Below, one piece after another: positions 1 to 9,900 of a stretch of 28,030 nucleotides of DNA (positions are counted from its first letter, which is position 1; each line of letters begins with the position of its first letter). The DNA is from Rusavskia elegans (lineage: Eukaryota; Ascomycota; Lecanoromycetes; Teloschistales; Teloschistaceae), in NCBI GenBank assembly GCA_011316305.1, contig SAUG01000209.1:1-28030 (forward strand), written 5' to 3'. The position numbers were made by a program, and so were the translations under genes. The notes beneath the pieces are model-generated. The model was not told where the DNA came from. It saw only the letters and a list, made by a program, of their open reading frames with translations, and searched no databases.

Positions 1-303
1 ATCACCAACATCAGCGATTTGTCCACCCCCGCCACACGCTCAACCATCTTCTTGAGCAACAACAACAACACCACCTCCACCGCCTCCACCACAACCTCCA
101 GCTCCAGTGCTTCATCGATTACCACATCCACCTCAAGTACCTCGTCAACTACCACCTCAAAAACTTCACGTGGTACCTCCACATCCACCGCAGCCCCCAC
201 CACAAGTTCCGCCTCCCAGCCCGCCAGCGCCGCCACAGGCCTACCAGCCAACTCCGCCAATCTAGCTCTGGCAGTGGTAGCGGGCGCCATGCTGCTTTTG
301 TAA
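1..303 (+). CDS. Ser/Thr-rich GPI-type cell-surface protein, 3' end only
   Basis: The reading frame is open from base 1 (starting Ile-Thr-Asn-Ile-Ser) to the TAA at 301-303, so this is the C-terminal 100 residues of a gene that begins upstream of the window. No real start codon is visible in this piece. The visible part is almost entirely Ser and Thr, the usual composition of heavily O-mannosylated stalks of fungal wall proteins, with possible N-glycosylation sites (Asn-Ile-Ser and Asn-Asn-Thr-Thr) at its start. It ends in a short hydrophobic tail (Leu-Ala-Leu-Ala-Val-Val-Ala-Gly-Ala-Met-Leu-Leu-Leu) directly before the stop, preceded by small residues (Ala-Asn-Ser-Ala-Asn). That is the layout of a GPI-attachment signal. 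The functional N-terminal domain (for example CFEM or cupredoxin-like) is outside the window, so the role is unknown. An unanchored secreted protein is the alternative. Confidence 0.75.
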   Translation: MTNISDLSTPATRSTIFLSNNNNTTSTASTTTSSSSASSITTSTSSTSSTTTSKTSRGTSTSTAAPTTSSASQPASAATGLPANSANLALAVVAGAMLLL

Positions 304-1301
304 CCAACCTTGCATATCGAGGCTCAGGATATGATGAAGATCGTCTTCGGACTCCTCCATTCGTCCTCGATGTCCAATTACCCATGCACTCAACCCCTCT
401 GGACTCGAGGCGGCGAACAAGCAATGTATCGGTGCGATTCCATTTCTTGCGATAAAAATCTGTAACCTTTGACTTCTCTGGCGGATGCATTGGCATAGCC
501 ATAATACTTTTCTGTGTGTCGAGCGGTGGCTTGGAGCATCTTTTAAGGAGAGGACGGATAGTTATGAAAGCTGGAAAGGGAAGAGGGAGGGAGGGAGGGG
601 ACAACAGCCTATGAAAATTGTTCGTAGATGAGTATCCAATGGAGGTCTCGTTGACTGATGTGCGATGGATTGTGCAGCTGGTGTGAGCTTCATGTGCTCA
701 TATGCCTTGTGTCAACCATTTAAGTATGCATTCCTTTATCGTGGGACACACCTCTCAACTTCTAAATGGAGATCGAGATCTATACAACCATTATACCGCC
801 ATACTTATCTGAAATCGGAAAAGCATCAGTGATTCTTCGAAAATCCCATCATATCCTCCCAATAATACAACATGCAGAGTAATTCAGGCCTCAAACCCTC
901 TGCATGACGTCCGCGTTCAGCGCCTCGAAATGACTTCTCCACCATTCCAATTTATGTTCCAGCAATCCAATTCGATTGTAATGCATGTCAATCTCACAAC
1001 TAGCCTCAGTGCATGATGGAAAGGATGTAGGTGCGTAGTACCTGAGTTTCTGGACACGGCTCCGTCCGGGTGTTCTGCCCTGTAATATCAGGTGTACATA
1101 TATTTAATTGGCTATGCTGTTGAACATGTAAGCCATCAACTTTTCCGCATGGTCGGAACTATTAGTCCGCTGTCCACGCCACTTGTACGCTAGCCAGACG
1201 TGCTCTTAACAAACCACTTCATTTTAATGACGATCAAATACAAGCACGAAAGAGACCGACCCCCCTCCCTCCTATCCTCCATTTAATCGGAAGGATCCAT
1301 C
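304..1301. other. Convergent intergenic region, no gene seen
   Basis: This stretch lies between the stop codons of two converging genes and must hold both 3' untranslated regions. I see no open frame with protein-like composition, no tRNA and no intron signals. The only notable structure is a purine-rich G tract near 577-600, described separately. Confidence 0.7.
585..600 (+). other. G-quadruplex-type tract
   Basis: Four G runs of at least three are separated by single A loops (GGGAGGGAGGGAGGGG), with a fifth GGG at 578-580. Single-nucleotide loops are the most favourable form for a parallel quadruplex. It lies about 280 bases past the stop of the upstream + strand gene, so it could be in that gene's 3' untranslated region. 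Confidence 0.6.
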
Positions 1302-3580
1302 TTACTGACCCATCATAGCAGTCTGCACATCAAAAATTTCATTCCTCCACCCCTTCACCTCCCCATCCTCTATCCTCTCCCCCGCTCTCCTCGCCTCATG
1401 CTCATAAAGCTTGACTATACTTCCAGGTGCATATACACCCTTGAAAACGCCTTCACTGGGTCTTACCCCCACAGCCGTATAGACATCCGGATCCTCCGCA
1501 GGCGTCAATCTCGTAATGACTGCTTTAATGAACGTACGAACGTCCTGGGGATCCGAGATCCTCGTAGCGCGGAGACGTTCACGCGCGAAGAGCAATTCGC
1601 GATTTGCGAAATGGATCCCATCCGAGATGGCAGTCGCCATTTGCTTTTCGAGGACTTTGCGGACGATGGGGCGGAGGAGGGGTTTGATGAGCCATGTCAG
1701 CCAGCTCAATTTCGATTTGCGGAGGTTGTAGGTAAGCTTGTGGACTTTGACTCGGACGTCCCTGAGTGTGAGGATTTTTTCGAGTTTTTCCTTGCCGATT
1801 TCGACGTCGATGGCGATGTCGATGCCCCGCTCGTCGAGCTGGAAACTCGCGATGCCTTCGTCTGCGAGATGGAAGATGCCGGAGTGCGCTCGAAGCCAAA
1901 AGCCGACGTCGTCTGCTCTGAGTGTCAGGCCGTCAATCTTGAGTGTGACCAGGTTGGTTGTGGAGGCTGTGGTGCGGAATTTGTGTTTGGTGATACGAAG
2001 GTCGTTGTATGTTTCGACCCGGAACTTGTAGGGGAAGAACGAGGTATTGTTAACGGTGCGGCCGGGTTCGATGATGAGGTTTTCTAGAAGGAGGTCGATC
2101 TCTGGAACGGACACTTCAAGGCGAGGGATGGGGATGTATTGGACTGCTTGGATGAGGAGAGGTACAAAGACGTGGATTGCGTCGTTGACGAGTTCGGGGT
2201 TTGTATTGGTGTGAAGAGGAGACAGGATGTGTATGATTTTGGTGGAGGTGGAGATGAGATTGGAGATATCGGAGTCTTGCAGAACGGAGTTGAAGGTGGC
2301 TTGCATTTGTTCTAGGACGGCGTCGATGTCTTTGCGAAGATCGGATTCGTTGCCAATTTGCTTGGCTTTGTCACGGAGTTCTTGAATCTTCTTGTCGGCC
2401 GATTCGAAAAAGTCAGGGTCGGTCAAGAGTTTCTGGACGGAGTTGCCGACATCATTCATGAGATTTTCGAATTCAGGGTCTTTCTGGGAATGGCTCATGA
2501 GCTTATTGAATCTTTCCTCGAGAAGTTGCCATTGCTTCTTGTCGCCGAATGAGCTAACCAAGGACCAGAAGTTCTTGATGGCCCGGTCGAGTTCGCTATT
2601 AGTCTGCACATCGTCCTTGGCAGCGCTGATGGTCTGATCCGCAGCTCTGGAATATGCAACAGCATATCGCTTGATCAATATTCCAATGGTCGAGACGGAG
2701 TCTGAGTAGTCATTGCGCTTGCGTAATTTAGTAACTGCTTTCTTTAGCCGTTCGATCAAAGTATCCTTTTGGTCCCCAGTGATGTTCTCTTGCAGGCTTG
2801 ACGCTGCATCTTTACCGGTCTTGACTAAGCCGTTTGTCACGATCTTCGATACATCACCCACTTCACGTTTAAGATCTTTTGCACCCGGCGGTGGTCCGTC
2901 GTCGGCTCCCGGCTTTTCCACTTGCTTGCTCTGCTCTTCTGATGGCTCCAACTTCTTGCCAACCTCTTCAGCGACACCAGAAAGCGAAAAGGCAGTGTCG
3001 GCGAAGACCTGACGACCAATCGTACCTAGATCCCCCAAGAACAAGCGGAAGTCCGAGTTTGTCAACAGGAGGCTTCCGACGGTGCGTAAGCTTTCGTAAG
3101 CTGCCACAAGAGTCAATTTCGACAAATAGGCTCAGAAGGATAAGACGTACCAGCAGTAGCATCGGCTTTTGATTTGACATTTGATGCTTGGTTGGCTAAG
3201 TCTTCTGTGTCGAGTGATATCCTTGACTTTGACAAAAACCAGATGAAGTCCTGAATTGCATCACTGTCGTTCTTATTACGCAACATCTCGATGAACTCTG
3301 CAAGACATCTCTTGGTGTATTTGACCAGCAGACGGCCAGAGTCACTGAGCTCTGGGTTGTCAGGATTCAAGATGTCCGCGGCCAACAAGGTCCTCAGGTT
3401 GACGACCAATTGCTCATTAGATGGCATAAAGCCTTTGGACAGGGCTCGGTACATTTGGTAGCTATGCATCTTTTGATGGACGGAACGTTGCATCGAGGTG
3501 TCATCTTGATACCCTTGAGAGAGCAATGCTTCCGTGTCCTCCTCACGCCGCGACTTACGAAGTCCGAAGCAGGAAGACAT
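1302..3580 (-). CDS. HAM1-like (DUF5923/DUF4449) putative lipid-binding protein
   Basis: Two exons, 3580-3151 and 3100-1302, join in phase 1 across a 50-nt intron to give 742 residues. The start is chosen at 3580 because Met-Ser-Ser-Cys-Phe-Gly followed by a basic/acidic stretch is how I recall this family beginning. It has A at -3 and a TATA box about 30 bases upstream. The first 250 residues (including DSGRLLVKYTKR, IQDFIWFLSKSRIS and SLLLTNSDFRLFL) match the helical HAM1_N/DUF5923 domain. A Lys/Glu-rich helical middle follows. Residues about 450-655 (starting LVNDAIHVFVPLLIQAVQYIP) match the C-terminal DUF4449 domain, which has been related to BPI/TULIP lipid-binding folds. There is no signal peptide or membrane segment; Cys4 could be acylated, which is inference. 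The precise function is not known to me. The call rests on remembered family patterns, without a database search. Confidence 0.82.
3101..3150 (-). other. Intron of the HAM1-like gene, 50 nt
   Basis: On the minus strand the donor is GTACGT (3150-3145) and the acceptor is GGCAG, ending at 3101. A GACT element lies near the 3' end. Removing it joins the first exon, ending in a Lys-Ala-Asp-Ala-Thr-Ala reading, to Ala-Tyr-Glu-Ser-Leu, with continuous family-like sequence. Without removal the first exon runs into a stop near 3113. Confidence 0.9.
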
Positions 3581-3606
3581 GTTGAGTGAAAGGTGACAAG
3601 TCGGAG

Positions 3607-3612
3607 TATATA
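3607..3612 (-). promoter_or_regulatory. TATA box of the HAM1-like gene
   Basis: TATATA on the minus strand, within AGTTATATAC, about 27-32 bases upstream of the start codon at 3580. The leader would be very short if transcription starts at the usual distance, so a more upstream start is also possible. Confidence 0.45.
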
Positions 3613-4294
3613 ACTTATGGATCTAGTCGGTGTTGCTGGGAAGACTGTTAGAGGCGAGACTGTGGATTTGTGCCAACAACGTACAGGAGTCCTTCGTAAT
3701 ATAAGTTTGAAGAAGGGATCCCAGATCGTGCCGTCAATTGCGGGGATAGCCAAACTACCTTCAAATGGAGGTGCTCGGTGCGTTGACTATGCATGCATCT
3801 TGGTTTCTTGATTTTGAGTGGAGCAGGCAGCTCCGGGCGTCGACGTCATTGTCAAGAGCTGACTGGCCCGGATAGAGCTTGGATGTTGTTCAGGGGAAAC
3901 ACACTAGAGCTTAATGGATACCAGCGCACCCGCAGCTGCCAAACGCTGATTGGATAGCGGGACTCAGCACACCCGCGACTATTCCGCTTCCAAAGGTTAG
4001 GAATCAGGTCGTGTGCTTTGAGTGTTAGACAAACGTGTACCAATCACCTAGTGCTCCTATCGATCATGATGTGATCAGAGCCTCCTATATTTACGAACTC
4101 CTTCAGCGTGCAAGACACCACCGATATTTCAGCGGTGCGGGCACCCCGATGATCCATCAACCAGCCTCCGTTCTTGCCCGAGGTGGCCGGCCATACCCCT
4201 GCTTATCGGTTGATTCCTCGTGTTGTACAGCTTTTAATATTATTCGGGTTTCCAGATTTTCAACGTCAACTCCGAGCGGGCTAGGGGATAAGCT

Positions 4295-4300
4295 TATAAA
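4295..4300 (+). promoter_or_regulatory. TATA box of the malic enzyme gene
   Basis: TATAAA, 49 bases before the ATG at 4349. It is followed by a pyrimidine-rich stretch (4313-4346), the typical arrangement of TATA, CT block and start in filamentous fungi. Confidence 0.6.
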
Positions 4301-4348
4301 GGCCTGTCAGCTGCTCCGCTCTCGATTCTCCCCTTTTCTTCTCGACTG

Positions 4349-6423
4349 ATGTTGAGACTCCGACGCATATACCCTTTCCGCAATCCTCTTAGGAATTTCC
4401 AATTGGTTGGGCCACTTGACTTGTTGCAGCAGCCACGAAGCTTGTCTAGACCCTGTGCTCGCTTACCCTTCAGCATGTCAACTTCGGACCGCACGCCAGA
4501 AACAGGAGAGTATGACACCTCACACTCGATAGCCGTGCGCAGGTTCCACCGTACCCATGGCATGCTTCCACCAGCCGTGGAAAGTCAAGACGTACAATTG
4601 CTGCGTTGCTTGCGACAGCTTTCCCAAAGAGAAAAGAGCATAGACAAGTACATCTATCTCAGCGGCTTACGGAATACCAACGTGCACTTGTTCTATCGTC
4701 TGGTTACGAAGCACATCACAGACATTGCACCATTGATATACACACCTACCGTCGGCGACGCCTGCCTGCAGTGGTCGCACAACTACGTACAGCCGGAAGG
4801 TCTATACTTGTCCTACTCCGACAAAGGCCACATCGCGTCGATACTTCACAATTGGCCACAGCATGTGGAGATGACCGTCGTCACGGATGGCTCGCGCATA
4901 CTAGGGCTTGGCGATCTTGGGATCAATGGCATGGGCATACCGGTGGGAAAATTGGCACTATACATTGGCTGTGCAGGCATAAGGCCAGAGGCTACGCTCC
5001 CCTTGATGTTGGATCTGGGTACGGGCAACAAGGAGCTTCGGGATGATCCGTTGTACATGGGCAGCAGACGACAAAAGGTGTCGGCCCAAGAAGAGCAGGA
5101 GTTCATGGATGAGGTTATGATAGCTTTGAATGAGAAATGGCCTGGGTCAGTCTTTCTTCTCCACGCTCTCAAGACGGAATCACCCCCCCGTATCGCTGCT
5201 TCGAGAGGGGCACTGCAGTCTTCCATGACATGCAATAGATTTGTGCAATTCATAATCACGCAACTATTCACTCTAGACGTCAAAGCGGATAGAAGCGGTA
5301 ACTTGAAGGCCACTCCCGTCCCAGCTAACGTCTGGCAGGATTGTCGTACAATTCGAAGACTTCAAGAATCCATTCCCTGCTCTGGAGAGATATCAGCAGA
5401 AGTACACGTGTTTCAATGACGACATCCAAGGCACCGGCGCCGTGGTTTTAGCAGGCATTATCAATGCTGTAAAAAAGTCGGGCGTGCCCGTAAAAGAACA
5501 GCGAGCTGTATTCATGGGTGCTGGGAGCGCTGGAGTCGGCGTTGCGAAACAGATTGTGGAGTTCTTCATTCAGGAAGGTCTGACCGAGCGTCAAGCTCGT
5601 GAATGCTTCTGGCTTGTGGATACCAAGGGTCTTGTCACGAATGACCGAGGCGACCAGCTTGCTGAGCACAAGATATACTTCTCGCGGGATGACAATGCTG
5701 GTAAACAGTACAGGAACCTTGCGGAAGTGGTGGATTACGTGAAACCTACAATTCTTATGGGCTTGTCGACGATTGGCGGTGTCTTCACACCTGAGATCTT
5801 GACTAAGATGGGAGATTGGAACAAGCGACCGATCATCTTTCCTCTTTCCAATCCCTCGGCCAACTCTGAATGTACATTCGAGGACGCTATCAAGTATACC
5901 AACGGCACGGCCCTCTTCGCAAGTGGAAGTCCCTTCCCACCTGTGGTACACGATGGCAAATCGCTGCAACCTGGTCAAGGTACGCTCAGTGAGCCGTGGT
6001 GGATATTCGACTGCGTCGTTAACATATGACACAGGTAACAACATGTATGTATTCCCTGGCATCGGACTCGGAACCATCCTTTCCAAAGCAACCGTCGTTA
6101 CGCAATCTATGATCTACGCTTCTGCAAACGCACTCAGCACGGCGCTCAGCCCCTCGGAAGTCGCCGAAGACTGGCTGTACCCGGAGATCGCTCGGATCCG
6201 CGACGTTAGTGTGATTGTTGCCATGGGCGTGATCCGAGCGGCGCAAGAAGCTGGCGTCGACAGAGAGACGCGAATCAAAGGCATGAACGACGAAGAGCTG
6301 GAGAAGTGGGTGAGGTCTAAGATGTATGATCCGCATGGAGAGACGCAAAGGGTAGAGAAAGAGGTCTATAGCTTCATTGAAGATATCGCTGGGAAGGGAG
6401 GCATGCGAGGCTCCAATCTATAG
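4349..6423 (+). CDS. Malic enzyme, probably mitochondrial NAD-dependent form
   Basis: Exons 4349-5145, 5339-5979 and 6035-6423 give 608 residues. The product oxidatively decarboxylates malate to pyruvate, reducing NAD(P). Tyr131 lies in the LIYTPTVGDAC block and Lys201 in the GDLGINGMGIPVGK block, matching the catalytic Tyr and Lys of the family. Glu272, Asp273 (VVQFEDF) and Asp294 (FNDDIQGTG, the family signature) match the metal ligands. GAGSAGVG at about 326-333 is the dinucleotide-binding loop, and PGQGNNMYVFPGIGLG spans the last exon junction. Residues 1-42 are Arg-rich (eight Arg, one Asp) and look like a mitochondrial presequence. The first ATG has C at -3, while the second in-frame ATG (4475, Met43) has A at -3, so a shorter cytosolic form is possible. 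NAD rather than NADP use is inferred from similarity to fungal mitochondrial enzymes. No key residue is missing. Confidence 0.93.
5146..5338 (+). other. Malic enzyme intron 1, 193 nt
   Basis: Donor GTCAGT at 5146, branch-point match GCTAAC at 5324-5329, acceptor GGCAG ending at 5338. Removing it joins Trp-Pro-Gly to Ile-Val-Val-Gln-Phe-Glu-Asp-Phe, exactly the conserved metal-binding segment. It is long for this kind of genome and happens to contain no stop in the upstream frame. Because it is not a multiple of three, retention would shift the frame and end translation at 5417-5419. Confidence 0.92.
5980..6034 (+). other. Malic enzyme intron 2, 55 nt
   Basis: Donor GTACGC at 5980 and acceptor ACACAG ending at 6034, with a TTAAC element about 12 bases before the acceptor. 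Removing it creates the Pro-Gly-Gln-Gly-Asn-Asn-Met-Tyr junction expected for malic enzymes. Reading through it meets a stop at 6027-6029. Confidence 0.92.
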
Positions 6424-6975
6424 GATGAGGCTGTTCAGAGTCAATAGAGAAGGATTAGATATGCTCGAATCGCGGTAGAGATTTTCACGGTGAATGTAAA
6501 CCCGGTTGTGCTTGGCGAGCAGAATGCTGTACTGGGGTAGAAAAGACGGAGCTGCGACCGTCGAAGCGATCTTCATAAAGCCATATTTCGTAACCCAGCC
6601 TTTTGAATAACATGTACGATGCGAGCGATGGTAAAGGTAGAGCCAAGACTCTAACCGAAATCCCAGTTCAGCTAGACGCCGGCCCGGAGAACGCGCGTGG
6701 GGGCGGTAAATTAGGGCCATGTTTTCAGCTCGTGTGCGGCTTCTTGAGGGCTATCTCGAAGGCTGGGTCTTGGTAAAGCGCGTGGAGTTGGAACATGTGC
6801 CGTCAGTCCGTGAAAATCAGCCTACGTTACATAGTATCACTCATAGTAATTTCGAACCTTCCTGACTCTTAAGAGCTGTACTTCTTGTACCACTGCTGTG
6901 TGAGTTGTTCACGCAGCTAACCTCTTACAGCCAATCATTGTCGCCGTTCACCACCGGATCGCAGAGGGAGGCAAA
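6424..6975 (+). promoter_or_regulatory. Intergenic region: malic enzyme 3' end and giant-gene promoter/leader
   Basis: These 552 bases lie between two genes in the same orientation. They must contain the malic enzyme polyadenylation region and the promoter and leader of the giant gene. I see no convincing TATA box and no tRNA. The last 80 bases carry splice-type signals (separate entry), so the leader is probably interrupted by an intron. Confidence 0.55.
6915..6930 (+). other. Candidate 3' splice site in the giant-gene leader
   Basis: A GCTAAC branch-point match (6915-6920, within GCAGCTAACC) is followed by TTACAG ending at 6930, both close to fungal consensus. Candidate donors are GTGAGT at 6900 (only 31 nt, below usual intron size), GTACTT at 6878 (53 nt) and GTAAAG at 6773 (158 nt). 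The start codon at 6976 would lie 45 bases into the following exon. Confidence 0.45.
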
Positions 6976-9900
6976 ATGTGGAATCGAATCCTCGGCAAGT
7001 CGAGCGAACTTGAAAGAAAGTCATCGACATCAGAGAACCAGCGCAAGAGCGACAGTCAGCGCTCAACTCCGCGCCGCTCCGATTGCCAGAAATCCACAGC
7101 ATCATCTCGCAAGACAACACGAAGCGAGGAACACGATCGAGGATTCAATCCTACCTCTACCAGCTATTCTTCCACCACCCAGAACCGGTATCCTGGAACT
7201 GCATCGGCATCAATAGCCTCCAGCTACGCAACAGCACTCAACGATCCCACCAACGAAGCCTACTTGCCTCCGGGACTTGTTCGAAATGCAAGTCTGGCAG
7301 ACCAGATACCCAAGACGCTGCCAGGTGATGGCCAGCGCGCAGTTGCCCTAGACTCGGGAAGCAAAGCAGAGATCACCAAGGACGATCCAGCCACCATGGA
7401 GGAAAGACCGCGACGCAAAGAACGACGAGGGACTCGTGAAAAGGATGAGGACGGGCGGGAAAGCAAAAGTCATCGCGATAAGAAGAGGAGGAACAGTGGA
7501 AAGGGAAACGAGCGAGCAATGAGCACCGATGAAGTCGCCTATAGCACCAGCCAACGGAGTGATGGGCTACCCACAACCTCTTCTGGTCTGAGTGGAAGCG
7601 TTCCTTTCGTCGGACAACATGACCCCAGGCCCGAGTATACGGACGGTCAACCTCATGCGCAGTCATCCCACGTACAAGATCAATTCCCTGGCCAATTTCC
7701 GGCACAGTCTGCGACCCCATACCGGCCACCCTTGGCTGCTAGCGAAGGCGGTCCGGGTCTAGCGGCTGAGTATTATGGAGATGCTGGTCAGTCCGTCATC
7801 GACCAGCCCGGCGTCCGAATACATTCACCTTCACTTATCGTCGGAGCAGAGCCGCACCTCCAAGCTGCCTCAGTCATAGCTGCTCCTCCTCCAGAACCAA
7901 GTGCTTCCGGGGGCATCGGCGCCGCCGCATCTTTCTTCGATGGTACCTTCAGCGCCGGGTCTGACATGGAAGGTCATCCAAGTCAGAAGCCAGCTGCTAC
8001 CGATGGATCTTCTTCACTACAGTACAGCTCTGCCGCACCATCTACGTCAACACATACTACCAGTGGTGCAAGGCCATCAACCCAACTATCTACTTCTGCG
8101 CCAATGATACCCACTATTGGGAGCGCTGCGGCAGGAGCCGTGGCTGGCTATTACATGGGCAATCATCCTTCCAAACCAGCGCGGCCAGACCAAGGAACTT
8201 CCTCAACAACTGATTACGGCAAGACATCCGGGTCCGCGGGCCATCACCAGCCTTCAGAAACACATGGTTCCTGCACATCATACCCATCTTCTAGTCGCCC
8301 TCCGACTAAGCCAGGTAAGCACTCCTCGCAGTCCTCTAACATCCCTCTATACGCGGTAGGCGAAGCTGGTGTGGCTACTGCTGCTTACTATCACAATCAT
8401 CACCGATCTACACACAACGCATCTTCTCATCACGGGTCTACGCATCACCCAGCTTCGCAACACGGATCTACGCATCATGGATCTACGCATCACGCTTCAA
8501 ATGGCCAATACTTTGCTGGAAGCTCCATGGCCCAGCAACACCACCATCGTCATCACGGACCCTTTTCCAAACTCGTAGACTTCTTCAAGGACCCAGATGG
8601 GGTCGCGCAATTCGAAGAATACACCGAGTACATTGGTGTCTGTAGACATTGTTTTGACCCTCGGTCATCCCCTAGAGATGCACCTCGAAAGCATCACTAC
8701 CGCCGTCGCCGTTCCGATGAGCGATTTGGCTCAAACGTTCGGGTAGACAAGGACCATCGCTATTCATCGTCAGAAAGCGAGAGCCGACGACGGAAGAAGA
8801 ACAGGTCCTGGCTAGGAGCAGGTATCGCTGGATACGGACTGGGGAAAATGGGTGAAAACCTCTTTCTACACGATAACGATTCCCATGACTCTCATAGCGG
8901 TCTACATGGCAAGGTCAAAACTTCTCATCGTCGGAGGAGTAGCTCATCCTCCGAGCGGAAAAGCCGAACGTCATACGGGGTCGTGAACCGATCATCCGAC
9001 ACCGTGACCCGCAGGAGCCGATCAAAGGACAGAGTGGAGACTGGTATCACGGGTGACGGCAAACTTTATCGAAAGGACTCGCATGGGAATATTGAAATCT
9101 CGAAGGTGAAGACTGACACCTCACGACATCGTTCGAGGTCACGATCTCGAGATCGTCGTAGTAATGCTTCCAACATTGCATTAGGCGCGGCGCTAGGATC
9201 GAGCGTGGTAGCCTCCCATTCTCATCGGCGCAGTAAATCACCCAAGAAAGCTTTCGTTCGATCTAGGCATGGAGGCAAAGAGAGCAGTTCTGAGCTAGCA
9301 TCTATTCTCAAACTCAATGAGCCGAATCCTCGCGATAGTCGCTATGGGTCACGGCATTCTCCAGAGTCCCAGCATCGGAAATCCCGCCGTAAAGAGAAGA
9401 AAAGCCGGGGCTTCTTCAGCTTCAGCAATAGTTCATCCTCTTCGTCTACTTCATCAGACTTGGCTCTCGAAGCAGGTTATGATCAGAAACCAGGCCGAAA
9501 AGCTAAGACCAAAAGAAAGGGTCGGGAGAGCCGCGATGCTGAAGCGGCGTTGCTAGGCCTAGGAGCGGCAGCACTTGCATTCAATCAGTCACAGCGTCCC
9601 AAGCGTAAGAGTGAGCTGATTGCAGTGAAGGAATCCAAGGGTAAGCATAAGGTAGATAACCATGGGCGGAAAGGCAAGGGATCGTCCTCTGGTTCCGAAG
9701 AAGATCCTTGGGAGTCTGCATCCGAAGGCGAACACTCCAGTGCTGACTCTGAGCTGGCTTATGGGGGATCACTGCATCGAAGAAGTCAGGAGTCCCTTTC
9801 GTCAGAGTCTTCTGGTTTTGACAAATGGGGTTGGCGGTGGGGGAGCAAAAAGCAAACCAAAAAGACCTCCAAGGAGCGCCGCCATTCACCTACGTTGGAC

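Larger units (their letters stand above)
3581..4348. promoter_or_regulatory. Divergent promoter region between HAM1-like and malic enzyme genes
   Basis: These 768 bases separate two diverging genes and hold both promoters. Visible elements are a TATA box for each gene (listed separately), CCAAT-type motifs at about 3949 (minus) and 4039 (plus), a GCGGGG core near 3737 that fits the loose CreA consensus, and a 12-bp direct repeat with one mismatch (CAGCGCACCCGC at 3922-3933, CAGCACACCCGC at 3965-3976). The leader before the malic enzyme start is CT-rich, common in well-expressed filamentous fungal genes. No gene was seen here. Confidence 0.7.

Noticed and set aside
149..604. 151-codon minus-strand open frame over the GPI-type tail
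   Set aside because: It overlaps a clear Ser/Thr-rich sense frame and its Arg/Trp-rich product is the antisense of Ser/Thr/Pro codons.
1398..2087. 229-codon plus-strand open frame opposite the HAM1-like gene
   Set aside because: It lies wholly antisense to a recognisable conserved domain, and its acidic, Cys-containing translation has no family character.
8315..8359. Intron-like 45-nt unit with GTAAGC, CTCTAAC and GGTAG in the N-terminal part of the giant gene
   Set aside because: Signals are present and the length is a multiple of three, but the peptide it encodes (KHSSQSSNIPLYAVG) matches what I recall as a conserved Leashin segment, the acceptor is poor and the length is at the lower limit.
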